From positions 1 through 31,145 of the forward strand of contig DATLRD010000133.1 of NCBI GenBank assembly GCA_035534855.1: a DNA stretch of 31,145 nucleotides, read 5' to 3'. A program made the position numbers and the translations under genes. Shown here one piece after another: positions 1-7,554 of this stretch (its first letter is position 1; every line of letters begins with the position of its first letter). A model generated the notes under the pieces. The model did no database searches, was not told the DNA's origin, and worked only from the letters and a program-made list of their open reading frames with translations. Origin of the DNA: DATARH01 sp035534855 (GTDB lineage: Bacteria; Pseudomonadota; Alphaproteobacteria; ATCC43930; CGMCC-115725).

Positions 1-1400
1 TTCATCCGGATCGTGCGCAGCGTCAGCCCGGTGTTCATGTTGCCGTCGAACGTCGCGCGGCCGATCGCGCCGCCGTACCAGCGCCGCGCCGAGCGCTCTT
101 CCTGCTCGACAAAGCGCATCGCCCATAATTTCGGCGCACCGGTCACGGTGACCGCCCAGGCGTGGCTGAGAAACCCGTCGAGCGCGTCGAACCCGTCGGC
201 GAGCTCGCCCTCGACATGGTCGACCGTGTGAATGAGGCGCGAATACATCTCGATCTGCCGACGCCCGATCACCTTGACGCTGCCCGGCACGCAGACTCGC
301 GACTTGTCGTTGCGGTCGACATCGGTGCACATCGTCAGTTCGCTCTCGTCCTTGACCGAGTTGAGCAGTTCCTGGATGCGCACGGCATCTTCGATCGCGT
401 CGCGGCCGCGCGCGATCGTGCCGCTGATCGGGCAGGTCTCGATCCGCTTTCCTTCCACCCGCACGAACATTTCGGGCGAGGCCGACACCAGAAACTCGCC
501 GTCGCCGAGGTTGATCAGCGCGCCGTACGGCGCCGGATTGGTCTGGCGCAGCCGGCGAAAGATCGTGCTCGGCGAATCGGTGCAGGTCTCGGCAAACATC
601 TCGCCGAGCACGACCTCGAACAGATCGCCACGGACAAACGCCTCCTTGGCGCGGCGCACCATCGCGGCGTATTCGCCGGGGCCGTGGTCACAGGTTTCGG
701 CGTGCGGCGCGGCGGGGTCGCCGTGGCGATACGGTGCCGGCGCGTTGTCGCGCGGCAGCCCGGTGGTCGCCGCATCCGCGACCGCAAACTCGTAGCGATG
801 CACCGCCGAGATCTGCCGCATGTGGTCGACGATCAGGATCTCGTCGGGCAGGTAAAGCACCAGGTCGCGCTGGTCCTCTGCCCGCACCTGTTTCAGCGCG
901 ATCGACTCGAACTGATAGACGAGGTCGTAGCCGAACGCGCCGTAAAATCCGAGATGCTCGTCTTCCGGGCTGGCGAACAGGTCAATCAGCGCCCGCAACA
1001 CCGAAAACACCGAGGGCTGGCGGCTGCGCGCCTCTTCCGGAAAGCGCCCCACCGCTTCAGCGACATCGGCGGTGACGCGGTCGGCGTCGCGGCTGCGGAT
1101 CGTCGCCGCCGTACACAACGCGATCGCCTCGGCGACGGCCGGCAGCAGCAACCGACCGCGCGCGTTGAGCGCCTCAACCGAAACCGAGCGCCCGCGCGCA
1201 GTCAGCACCAACGGCGGGTCGACAAACCCCATGTCGAGCCGGGTATAGCGGCCCGGAAACTCGAAGCTCGACGACAGCAGCACGCCGCGGCGCGTGTCGA
1301 GCGCACCGGATAGCTGGTCGTGGTCGCGCCGGTAAGGACCGATCCACGTCTCTCGCTCGATGCGGATGCCGCCCTGGGTCTCGAAGCTCCTGTGGTCCAT
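1..1400 (-). CDS. trpE(G): Anthranilate synthase, TrpE part of a probable TrpE(G) fusion (3' end outside window)
   Basis: Anthranilate synthase makes anthranilate from chorismate and glutamine, the first committed step of tryptophan synthesis. The visible 466 residues start MDHRSFETQGG and contain the tryptophan-binding-type segment LLSSSFEFPGRYTR (residues 41-54). The chorismate-binding domain follows, with ISGTIARGRDA, LLNSVKDESELTMCTDVDRN, SRLIHTVDHVEGEL and VTGAPKLWAMRF. The wording of this domain (TMCTDVDRNDKSRVC) is that of the fused rhizobial/azospirilla TrpE(G) enzymes, so a C-terminal glutamine amidotransferase domain is expected beyond base 1; this is inference. The ATG at 1400 is preceded by GGAGGGATCACG, a strong ribosome site. 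The frame is open to the window edge. Regulation by a Trp leader-peptide attenuator is visible directly upstream. The gene is divergent from trpD. Confidence 0.93.
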   Translation of the reverse strand, partial: MDHRSFETQGGIRIERETWIGPYRRDHDQLSGALDTRRGVLLSSSFEFPGRYTRLDMGFVDPPLVLTARGRSVSVEALNARGRLLLPAVAEAIALCTAATIRSRDADRVTADVAEAVGRFPEEARSRQPSVFSVLRALIDLFASPEDEHLGFYGAFGYDLVYQFESIALKQVRAEDQRDLVLYLPDEILIVDHMRQISAVHRYEFAVADAATTGLPRDNAPAPYRHGDPAAPHAETCDHGPGEYAAMVRRAKEAFVRGDLFEVVLGEMFAETCTDSPSTIFRRLRQTNPAPYGALINLGDGEFLVSASPEMFVRVEGKRIETCPISGTIARGRDAIEDAVRIQELLNSVKDESELTMCTDVDRNDKSRVCVPGSVKVIGRRQIEMYSRLIHTVDHVEGELADGFDALDGFLSHAWAVTVTGAPKLWAMRFVEQEERSARRWYGGAIGRATFDGNMNTGLTLRTIRM

Positions 1401-1451
1401 CGTGATCCCTCCGGCCGAGCGCCGCCTCAAACGATCCGGGGGATTTATACG

Positions 1452-1481
1452 AAAAAGGCCACCCGGATCTCCTGGGCGGCC
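1452..1481 (-). terminator. trp attenuator terminator hairpin
   Basis: On the minus strand GGCCGCCC (1481-1474) and GGGTGGCC (1464-1457) form an 8-bp stem with one G-U pair and a 9-base loop, followed directly by five T (1456-1452). This is a classic Rho-independent terminator lying between the leader peptide and trpE(G). An alternative antiterminator is also visible: minus-strand GGCGGC plus CTCG (1511-1501) can pair with CGAG plus GCCGCC (1484-1475), which consumes the 5' arm of the terminator. A ribosome stalled at the Trp codons would favour that pairing. Pairing was judged by eye; no folding energy was computed. Confidence 0.9.
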
Positions 1482-1515
1482 TCGGACAAAATGCCATATG
1501 CGAGCGCCGCCTGGT

Positions 1516-1560
1516 TCAGACGGGCCACCACCACGCGAACTGCCGCGAGCTGTGCATCAT
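1516..1560 (-). CDS. trpL: Tryptophan leader peptide TrpL (14 aa)
   Basis: The reading frame encodes MMHSSRQFAWWWPV and a TGA stop. Three consecutive Trp codons in a 14-residue peptide, followed by an antiterminator/terminator pair and then anthranilate synthase, identify a trp attenuation leader. Ribosome stalling at the TGG codons under tryptophan starvation would let trpE(G) be transcribed. The -10-like hexamer ends seven bases before the first ATG, so the message probably begins at the start codon. Leaderless translation is also known for the Sinorhizobium meliloti trp leader. The attenuated transcript (1560 to about 1452, roughly 109 nt) has the size of the S. meliloti rnTrpL small RNA; a trans-acting role here is only inference. 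Confidence 0.93.
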   Translation of the reverse strand: MMHSSRQFAWWWPV

Positions 1561-1567
1561 GTGTTGC

Positions 1568-1596
1568 AGCCTATCAGCTTGCCGTGCCTGCCACAA
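1568..1596 (-). promoter_or_regulatory. Putative sigma70-type promoter of trpL-trpE(G)
   Basis: On the minus strand TTGTGG (1596-1591) and TAGGCT (1573-1568) are separated by exactly 17 bases. The predicted start lies at about 1560, which is the A of the leader peptide ATG. The hexamers are moderate matches to consensus. The position relative to the leader peptide is the stronger argument. Confidence 0.55.
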
Positions 1597-1621
1597 TGTT
1601 TTCCCTCGCTTTCCGTTGGCT

Positions 1622-1653
1622 CCCGGCTGATATAAAGCCCGGCTGATATAAAG
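1622..1653 (+). repeat. Perfect 16-bp tandem duplication in the trpE(G)/trpD divergent region
   Basis: CCCGGCTGATATAAAG occurs at 1622-1637 and again at 1638-1653 with no spacer and no mismatch. Each copy carries TATAAA, a good -10-like hexamer on the plus strand, about 75-95 bases before the trpD start. The duplication may have doubled a trpD promoter element or an operator, or it may be a neutral slippage product. Confidence 0.85.
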
Positions 1654-1727
1654 ACCGTCCCGACCCGACCGGTGCCCGCGATGCCGAACCTTCTGAATTG
1701 TCCTGTGCTTTCCGCCGGAGCCGCGCG

Positions 1728-2762
1728 ATGAGCGACGACGCCGACCTGCGTCCGCTGCTGGCGATCGTCGCTGCCGGCCGCGCGCTCAGTGAGGCCGAGG
1801 CTGAGACCGCGTTCAACATCATCATGAGCGGCGATGCGACCCCGTCGCAGATGGGGGCGCTGTTGATGGCGCTGCGGGTGCGCGGCGAGACCGTCGACGA
1901 GATCACCGGCGCGGCACGGATCATGCGCGCCAAGGCCGTGGCGCTGACCGCCCCGCCGGGCACGATCGACACCTGCGGTACCGGCGGCGACGGCTCGGGC
2001 AGTTTCAACGTCTCGACCGCGACCGCGCTGGTCGTCGCCGGGCTCGGCGTGCCGGTCGCCAAGCACGGCAACCGCGCGCTGTCGTCGAAATCGGGTTCGG
2101 CCGACGTGCTGACCGCGCTTGGCGTCAATATCGACTGCGACATGAGCGTGGTGCAGCGCTGCCTCAACGAGATCGGCATCGGCTTTCTGATGGCGCCGCG
2201 CCACCACAGCGCGACCCGCCACGTCGCGCCGACCCGGGTCGAGCTGGCGACGCGCACGATCTTCAACCTGCTGGGCCCGCTGTCGAACCCGGCCGGCGCC
2301 CGGCGCCAGCTGGTCGGCGTGTTCGCGCCGGAATGGGTCGTGCCGATGGCCGAGGTGCTCGGCCGGCTCGGCGCCGAGCACGCCTGGGTGGTGCACGGCG
2401 CCGGGCTCGATGAATTGTCGACGGCGGCGATCAGCACCGTCGCCGAATACAAGGACGGTCAGGTACGCAGCTTCGAGGTTGCGCCCGAGGATGCCGGGCT
2501 GCGGCGCGCCTCGCTCAATGCACTGAAGGGCGGCGACCCGGCGCACAACGCGGCGCTGATGCGCGAACTTTTCGCCGGCGCCAAAGGCCCGCTGCGCGAC
2601 ATCGTGCTGCTCAATGCCGCCGCTGCGCTGATCGTCGCCGGCCGCGCGAACACCTTGCACGCCGGGGTGGCTCTCGCCGCCCGCTCGCTCGACGAGGGCG
2701 CGGCGGGCCGCACTCTCGGCCAGCTTGTTGCGGCGACCAATGCCGGCGACGGCAAGGCGTGA
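1728..2762 (+). CDS. trpD: Anthranilate phosphoribosyltransferase
   Basis: TrpD joins anthranilate to phosphoribosyl pyrophosphate, the second step of tryptophan synthesis. The 344-residue protein has the usual length. It shows the PRPP-binding GTGGDGS (84-90), then KHGNRALSSKSGSAD (112-126), and the conserved region RHVAPTRVELATRTIFNLLGPLSNP. The start at 1728 (MSDDADLRPLL) is chosen because GGAG lies at a suitable distance and the family begins here; a start at 1698 would add ten unlikely residues. It is the first gene of a plus-strand operon: trpC-moaC begins four bases after its stop and moeA overlaps that gene. It is divergent from trpL-trpE(G). Confidence 0.96.
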   Translation: MSDDADLRPLLAIVAAGRALSEAEAETAFNIIMSGDATPSQMGALLMALRVRGETVDEITGAARIMRAKAVALTAPPGTIDTCGTGGDGSGSFNVSTATALVVAGLGVPVAKHGNRALSSKSGSADVLTALGVNIDCDMSVVQRCLNEIGIGFLMAPRHHSATRHVAPTRVELATRTIFNLLGPLSNPAGARRQLVGVFAPEWVVPMAEVLGRLGAEHAWVVHGAGLDELSTAAISTVAEYKDGQVRSFEVAPEDAGLRRASLNALKGGDPAHNAALMRELFAGAKGPLRDIVLLNAAAALIVAGRANTLHAGVALAARSLDEGAAGRTLGQLVAATNAGDGKA

Positions 2763-2766
2763 CGCG

Positions 2767-4032
2767 ATGAGCGATGTTCTCACCGAGATCTGCGACCGCA
2801 AGCGGGCCCATGTCGCCGCGCGCAAACGCGAGACACCCGAGGCGGCGCTGCTGAAGCGGCTCGACAACGCGCCGCCGCCGCGCGGCTTCGCCGACGCTCT
2901 GGCCGACCGGGTCGCTACCGGCGACTACGGTTTGATCGCCGAAATCAAGAAGGCCTCGCCGAGCAAAGGCCTCATTCGCGCCGATTTCGACCCGCCTGCC
3001 CTCGCCCGGGCCTATCAGGCGGGCGGCGCTACCTGCCTGTCGGTGCTGACCGATGAGCCGTATTTCCAGGGGCATGACGACTACCTCGCCGCGGCGCGCG
3101 AGGCCGTGGCGTTGCCGGCGCTGCGCAAGGATTTCATCGTCGATCCTTATCAGGTGCTCGAAAGCCGCGTGCTCGGCGCCGATTGCATCCTGCTGATCAT
3201 GGCCGCGCTCGACGATGCGGCGGCATGCGACCTCGCCGCTGCGTCCCGGCAACTCGGCATGGACATCCTGGTCGAGGTCCACGACCGCGCCGAGCTAAAC
3301 CGGGCGCTGCGTCTCGACGCTCGCCTGATCGGCATCAACAATCGCAATCTGAAGACGCTGCAGGTCGATTTGAAGACCGCCGAGACGCTGGCGCCGCTGG
3401 TACCGCAGGATCGCATCGTCGTCGGCGAAAGCGGCCTCAACGCGCCCGAAGACCTCGACCGCCTGGCCGCGGTCAACGCGCGCTGTTTCCTGGTCGGCGA
3501 ATCGCTGATGCGCGAGCCCGACGTCGCCTCGGCGACCCGGCGCCTGCTGCGCCTTCCCGATCTGACGCATGTCGATAGCGCGGGTCGCGCCCGCATGGTC
3601 GACGTCTCCGACAAGGCCGAAACCGACCGCGTCGCGGTCGCCAGCGCGCGCGTTGTGATGCGCCCTGAGACCCTGGCCCGCATCATGGCCGGTGAATTTG
3701 CCAAGGGCGATGTGCTGCAGGTCGCACGTCTCGCTGGCATCATGGCCGCGAAGCGCACCGCCGAGCTGATCCCGCTGTGCCACCCGCTGGCGCTGACCTC
3801 GGTCGCGGTCGACCTCACCTGCGACGAGGCGGCCTGCGCGGTAAAGATCACCGCTACCTGCCGGCTGCGCGGCCGCACCGGGGTCGAGATGGAGGCGCTG
3901 ACCGCGGCGAGCGTCGCGGCGCTGACCGTCTACGACATGTGCAAATCGGTCGATCGCGGAATGGTCGTCACCGATCTGCGTTTGCTGCGCAAATCCGGCG
4001 GCAAGTCCGGCGATTACGAGGCTGCCTCATGA
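2767..4032 (+). CDS. trpC-moaC: Fused indole-3-glycerol-phosphate synthase / cyclic pyranopterin monophosphate synthase (TrpC-MoaC)
   Basis: This single 421-residue frame holds two complete enzymes. Residues 1 to about 262 are TrpC, which closes CdRP to indole-glycerol phosphate. It shows AEIKKASPSKG (58-68), LRKDF (119-123), INNRNL (190-195) and GESGLN (220-225). Residues from about 265 to 421 are MoaC, a molybdenum cofactor enzyme, with MVDVSDKAETDRVAVA, AAKRTAELIPLCHP (327-340), EMEALTAAS and YDMCK (389-393), and the usual C-terminal RKSGGKSGDY. The join is only a few residues long (RRLLRLPDLTHVD), and no ATG, GTG or TTG codon lies at the MoaC N-terminus. The start at 2767 gives the family N-terminus MSDVLTEICDRK. 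Separate adjacent trpC and moaC genes are common in alphaproteobacteria; a fused frame is not something I recall as standard. A sequencing indel that removed a stop/start pair is possible but not suggested by the protein alignment. Confidence 0.93.
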   Translation: MSDVLTEICDRKRAHVAARKRETPEAALLKRLDNAPPPRGFADALADRVATGDYGLIAEIKKASPSKGLIRADFDPPALARAYQAGGATCLSVLTDEPYFQGHDDYLAAAREAVALPALRKDFIVDPYQVLESRVLGADCILLIMAALDDAAACDLAAASRQLGMDILVEVHDRAELNRALRLDARLIGINNRNLKTLQVDLKTAETLAPLVPQDRIVVGESGLNAPEDLDRLAAVNARCFLVGESLMREPDVASATRRLLRLPDLTHVDSAGRARMVDVSDKAETDRVAVASARVVMRPETLARIMAGEFAKGDVLQVARLAGIMAAKRTAELIPLCHPLALTSVAVDLTCDEAACAVKITATCRLRGRTGVEMEALTAASVAALTVYDMCKSVDRGMVVTDLRLLRKSGGKSGDYEAAS

Positions 4033-5243
4033 TATCCGTCGAAGAAGCCCTGTCCCGTCTCCTTGCGCCGCTCGCCCCGGTGCCCCCCGAGCAACTCGCC
4101 CTCGCCGATTGCGTCGGCCGCGTGCTGGCCGAGGATGTCGCGGCGCGGCGCACCCAGCCGCCGTTTGCGGTATCGGCGATGGATGGCTACGCGGTGCGCG
4201 CCGCCGATGTCCAAGCGATCCCGGCGAGCCTGCACATCGTCGCCGAAATCCCGGCCGGCGCCTCCTATTCCGGCACGCTCGGCGAGGGCGAGGCCGCGCG
4301 GATCTTCACCGGCGCGCCACTTCCGGCCGGCGCCGACGCAATCGTGATCCAGGAGGATACCAAGCGCCACGGCGACCGGGTCGAGGTGCTCGAAGGAGCA
4401 CCGCGTGGGCGCTATGTGCGCCGCGCCGGGCTCGACTTTTCTGAGGGCGAGGTGCTGCTGCGCGCCGGCAAACGGTTGACCCCGCGCGACATCGGCCTCG
4501 CCGCGGCGATGAACCGGCCGTGGCTGTTTGTCTATCGCCGCCCGCGCGTCGCGATTCTGTCGACCGGCGACGAGATCGTGATGCCCGGCGACCCAATCGG
4601 CCCGAACCAGATCGTCAGCTCAAACCTGCTCGCCCTCGCCGCCTTCATGACCGCGAGCGGCGCCGAGCCGGTGATGGTCGGCAACGCGCCCGACGACCCC
4701 GACGCCCTGCGCCGGATCGCCGCGGCGGCGCGCGGCGTCGACCTGTTCATCACCACCGGCGGCGTCTCGGTCGGCGAGCACGATCTGGTGCGCGGCGTGT
4801 TGAGCGAAGATGGGCTGGCGATCGATTTCTGGGAAATCGCGATGCGCCCCGGCAAGCCATTGATGTTCGGGCACTATCGCAACGTCCCGATGGTCGGGCT
4901 GCCGGGCAACCCGGTGTCGACGCTGGTGTGCTCGCAGGTGTTTCTGCGCCCGGCGCTGCGCCGCCTCGCCGGATTGCCCGATGGCTCCGACCCGCCGCTC
5001 AGCGCGCGGCTCGGCGTGCCGCTCAAGCAGAACGATCGGCGCCAGGATTATCTGCGCTCGCGCCTGTCACGCGCGCCCGACGGCACCCTCGAAGTCGTGC
5101 CGTTCGAGGTCCAGGATTCGTCGATGATGCGCCCGCTCGCCGCGTCGGATTGCCTGGTGATCCGCCCGCCGCACGCCCCGCCGCTGTCGACCGGCGCCGA
5201 GGTGCCGATCATCTCGTTCGGCGGCGACGCGCTGCCGCTCTGA
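4029..5243 (+). CDS. moeA: Molybdopterin molybdenumtransferase
   Basis: MoeA inserts molybdate into adenylylated molybdopterin, the last common step of molybdenum cofactor synthesis. The 404-residue protein has the family length and the motifs PPFAVSAMDGYAVRAAD (44-60), FTGAPLPAGADAIVIQED, ILSTGDEIV, TTGGVSVGEHD and GLPGNPVS. The start is the ATG at 4029, which overlaps the TGA of trpC-moaC in an ATGA, so translation is probably coupled. This coupling puts molybdopterin genes directly in a tryptophan operon. In many relatives lexA follows moeA; it does not here. Confidence 0.95.
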   Translation: MISVEEALSRLLAPLAPVPPEQLALADCVGRVLAEDVAARRTQPPFAVSAMDGYAVRAADVQAIPASLHIVAEIPAGASYSGTLGEGEAARIFTGAPLPAGADAIVIQEDTKRHGDRVEVLEGAPRGRYVRRAGLDFSEGEVLLRAGKRLTPRDIGLAAAMNRPWLFVYRRPRVAILSTGDEIVMPGDPIGPNQIVSSNLLALAAFMTASGAEPVMVGNAPDDPDALRRIAAAARGVDLFITTGGVSVGEHDLVRGVLSEDGLAIDFWEIAMRPGKPLMFGHYRNVPMVGLPGNPVSTLVCSQVFLRPALRRLAGLPDGSDPPLSARLGVPLKQNDRRQDYLRSRLSRAPDGTLEVVPFEVQDSSMMRPLAASDCLVIRPPHAPPLSTGAEVPIISFGGDALPL

Positions 5244-5309
5244 GGCTTTCGCCGGGAGGCAATCGCCCGCGCCGACGTTTACCGGGAAACCCTAGAACGG
5301 AGGCCAGCG

Positions 5310-5627
5310 ATGTACGTGGCACGGTTTTCCTATGATGTGCTGCCGACCGACCGCCAGCAGGCGCTCGGTTTCATCCAGCGCGAGGTCGATGCGGCGCGCG
5401 GCAAGGGCCTCGGCGCGCGGCTTCTCGTACCGCTGACCCGCGGTCCGCATGGCGGGCCGGCGCTGCAGTTCGAGGTCGAGCTCGCCAGCCTCGACCAGCT
5501 CGACCAGTTCCGCGGCCACGGGGTCGAATCGCGAGAGACGACCGGCGACTGGATGCGCGCGTTCAGCGAAATCCTGACCGCACCGCCGGCGGTCGAGATT
5601 CTGCGGGTCGACGACGGCAAGCGGTAA
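5310..5627 (+). CDS. Small conserved protein, dimeric alpha/beta-barrel-like
   Basis: A 105-residue protein, MYVARFSYDVLPTDRQ..., with no signal peptide and no membrane segment. Its alternating strand/helix character and size resemble dimeric ferredoxin-like (NIPSNAP/EthD-type) barrels, but no catalytic motif is visible and the function is unknown. GGAGG lies eight bases before the ATG. It follows moeA by 66 bases on the same strand and is convergent with the FAD-linked dehydrogenase. Codon use is like its neighbours, so the frame is likely real. Confidence 0.7.
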   Translation: MYVARFSYDVLPTDRQQALGFIQREVDAARGKGLGARLLVPLTRGPHGGPALQFEVELASLDQLDQFRGHGVESRETTGDWMRAFSEILTAPPAVEILRVDDGKR

Positions 5628-5656
5628 GCGCGGCCCTCGCCGTCTGGCAATCGCCG

Positions 5657-7105
5657 CTACGGCAAGAGCTTGCCCGGATTGAGCAATCCGGCCGGGTCGA
5701 GTGCGGCCTTGATCTTGCGCATCATGTCGAGTTCGGCGCCGCCGCGCCATTCCGGCATCATGTAGGGCTTGAGCCGACCGATCCCGTGCTCGGCCGAAAA
5801 GCTGCCGTCGAGCGCGCGCACCACCGCGTTGACCGCGTCCATCAATTCGTGGTCTCGGGCGAGAAACCCCGCCGGGTCGGCGCCCGCCGGCTGCACCAGG
5901 TTGAAATGGATGTTGCCGTCGCCGAGATGGCCGAACGGCACGCAGACGATGCCGGGCACCAGCGCCTCGCACGCCGCGCGCGCTCGGCGGATCAATTCCG
6001 GCACCTTCGACACCGGCACCGAGATGTCGTTTTTGACCGAGGCGCCGGCGCGCTTCTGCGCCTCGGAATGCTCCTCGCGCAGTTTCCAGATCGCCGCCTG
6101 TTGGATGCCGCTCTCAGCGATCACCGCGTCGTCGATCAGCCCGTCAGCCATCGCCGCGCCGAGCGAGTGTTCGAGTTGGATCTTGAGGTCGGTGCCTTCA
6201 CGCGGGGTCGCCAGTTCGACCAGCACATAGTGCGCGGCGGGCGCCGACAACGGCAGGATCGTGCCCGGGACGTGTCGCAGCACCAGATCGACGCCGGCGC
6301 CCGACATGTACTCATAGGCCTGGATCGCCGCCGCGTCGTGACGCTGCAACCGGCTGAAAACCTCTAGTGCGGCGTCTTCCGAGGGCACCCCGCACAGCGC
6401 CACCGCGGTCTCGCGCGGCCGCGGCCACAGCTTGAAGACAGCCGCGGTGATAATGCCGAGCGTTCCTTCGCTGCCGACAAACAACTGGCGCAGGCAATAG
6501 CCGGTATTGTCCTTGTGCAGCCGCCGGAGCCCGTTCCACACCTGTCCGTCAGGCAGCACCACTTCGAGCCCAAGCACGAGGTCGCGCGCATTGCCATAGC
6601 GCACCGTGTTGTTGCCCCCGGCATTGGTCGCCAGCACCCCGCCGATCTGCGCCGAGCCCTCAGAGCTGATCGACAACGGCAAGAGGCACCCGGCCTCTTC
6701 TGCCGCGGCCTGCGCGGCCTTCAACACGACGCCGGCCTCGATCTCCATCGTCATGTCGATTGGGTCGATCGCCCGCACCCGGTTCATCCGCGACAGGCTG
6801 AGCACGATCTGCGACCCGTCTTCACTGACCGCGGCGCCGCCGACCATACTGGTATTGCCGCCCTGCGGCACGATCGGCACCCACGCCTCGGCGCACAGCC
6901 GGACCGCATCGGCGACCTCGCCGGTGTTCCCCGGGCGCAACACCGCCGGGGTGCGCCCGTGATAGAGCCGCCGCCAATCCTCGCAATAGGCGTCGGTGTC
7001 GGCCGGATCGGTCAGCAGCCCGCGGGCGCCGAGGCGGTCGCGCAGACGGTCGATCAGGCGGCGATAATTCTGGTTCATCGCAATTCCCGTCACTTCGGCC
7101 GCCAT
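5657..7105 (-). CDS. FAD-linked 2-hydroxyacid dehydrogenase (GlcD/D-lactate dehydrogenase type)
   Basis: The 482-residue protein belongs to the PCMH-type FAD oxidoreductases that include GlcD, D-lactate and D-2-hydroxyglutarate dehydrogenases. The N-terminal FAD-binding domain shows PQGGNTSMVGGA (80-91) and SEGSAQIGGVLATNAGG. The C-terminal domain shows GHLGDGNIHFN (392-402), a metal/substrate-binding motif of the family, and SAEHGIGRLK (around 437-446). The start at 7105 (MAAEVTG) has GGGAGAGG upstream; MNQNYRR at 7078 is an alternative. It is a soluble cytoplasmic enzyme. The exact hydroxyacid cannot be read from the sequence. It is divergent from the small ABM gene 60 bases away. Confidence 0.9.
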   Translation of the reverse strand: MAAEVTGIAMNQNYRRLIDRLRDRLGARGLLTDPADTDAYCEDWRRLYHGRTPAVLRPGNTGEVADAVRLCAEAWVPIVPQGGNTSMVGGAAVSEDGSQIVLSLSRMNRVRAIDPIDMTMEIEAGVVLKAAQAAAEEAGCLLPLSISSEGSAQIGGVLATNAGGNNTVRYGNARDLVLGLEVVLPDGQVWNGLRRLHKDNTGYCLRQLFVGSEGTLGIITAAVFKLWPRPRETAVALCGVPSEDAALEVFSRLQRHDAAAIQAYEYMSGAGVDLVLRHVPGTILPLSAPAAHYVLVELATPREGTDLKIQLEHSLGAAMADGLIDDAVIAESGIQQAAIWKLREEHSEAQKRAGASVKNDISVPVSKVPELIRRARAACEALVPGIVCVPFGHLGDGNIHFNLVQPAGADPAGFLARDHELMDAVNAVVRALDGSFSAEHGIGRLKPYMMPEWRGGAELDMMRKIKAALDPAGLLNPGKLLP

Positions 7106-7165
7106 CGTAACCTCTCCCGCGGCGTAACGGCTATGCTGGGCCGCGCCGGTAAGCGGGAGGCATCG

Positions 7166-7510
7166 ATGCACGCCGTGATCTTTGAAGTGTGGCCAAAGGC
7201 GGAGGGCCGCCAGGACTATCTCGACATCGCCGCCGCGCTGCGGCCCGAACTCGACAAGATCGACGGGTTCATCTCGATCGAGCGGTTCGAGAGCCTGAGC
7301 GAGAAAGGCAAGGTGCTGTCGCTGTCATTCTGGCGCGACGAGGCGGCGATCGCCGAATGGCGGCGGCTTGAACGCCATCTCCGCGCGCAGGAGAAAGGCC
7401 GCGCCGAGCTATTTCGTGACTACCGCCTGCGCATCGCCGCGGTGGTGCGCGACTACGGCATGAACGAGCGCGACGAGGCGCCGCCCGATAGCAAAGCCCG
7501 CCACGGGTGA
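7166..7510 (+). CDS. Antibiotic biosynthesis monooxygenase (ABM) domain protein
   Basis: A 114-residue protein whose first 95 residues (MHAVIFEVWPKAEGRQDYLD... IDGFISIERFES... VLSLSFWRDEAAIAEWR... FRDYRLRIAAVVRDYGM) fit the small ABM/YgiN-like dimeric barrel. Members act as cofactor-free oxygenases or have unknown roles. GGGAGG precedes the ATG at 7166 by seven bases. The short charged tail after DYGM looks unstructured. It is divergent from the FAD-linked dehydrogenase and convergent with the cupin gene. Confidence 0.82.
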   Translation: MHAVIFEVWPKAEGRQDYLDIAAALRPELDKIDGFISIERFESLSEKGKVLSLSFWRDEAAIAEWRRLERHLRAQEKGRAELFRDYRLRIAAVVRDYGMNERDEAPPDSKARHG

Positions 7511-7554
7511 TGCGCTGCGTCCCCGGCACGATCCCGCCGGGCGGCGCCCTGCGC

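Noticed and set aside
162..1313. A long plus-strand frame across trpE(G)
   Set aside because: It lies opposite a well-conserved enzyme with a strong start and leader; its sequence has no recognisable domain.
1622..1653. CRISPR or satellite array
   Set aside because: There are only two copies and no spacer between them.
1557..2867. A minus-strand frame of over 400 codons across trpD
   Set aside because: It is a shadow of trpD and runs through the trp control region and the tandem repeat; no domain is visible.
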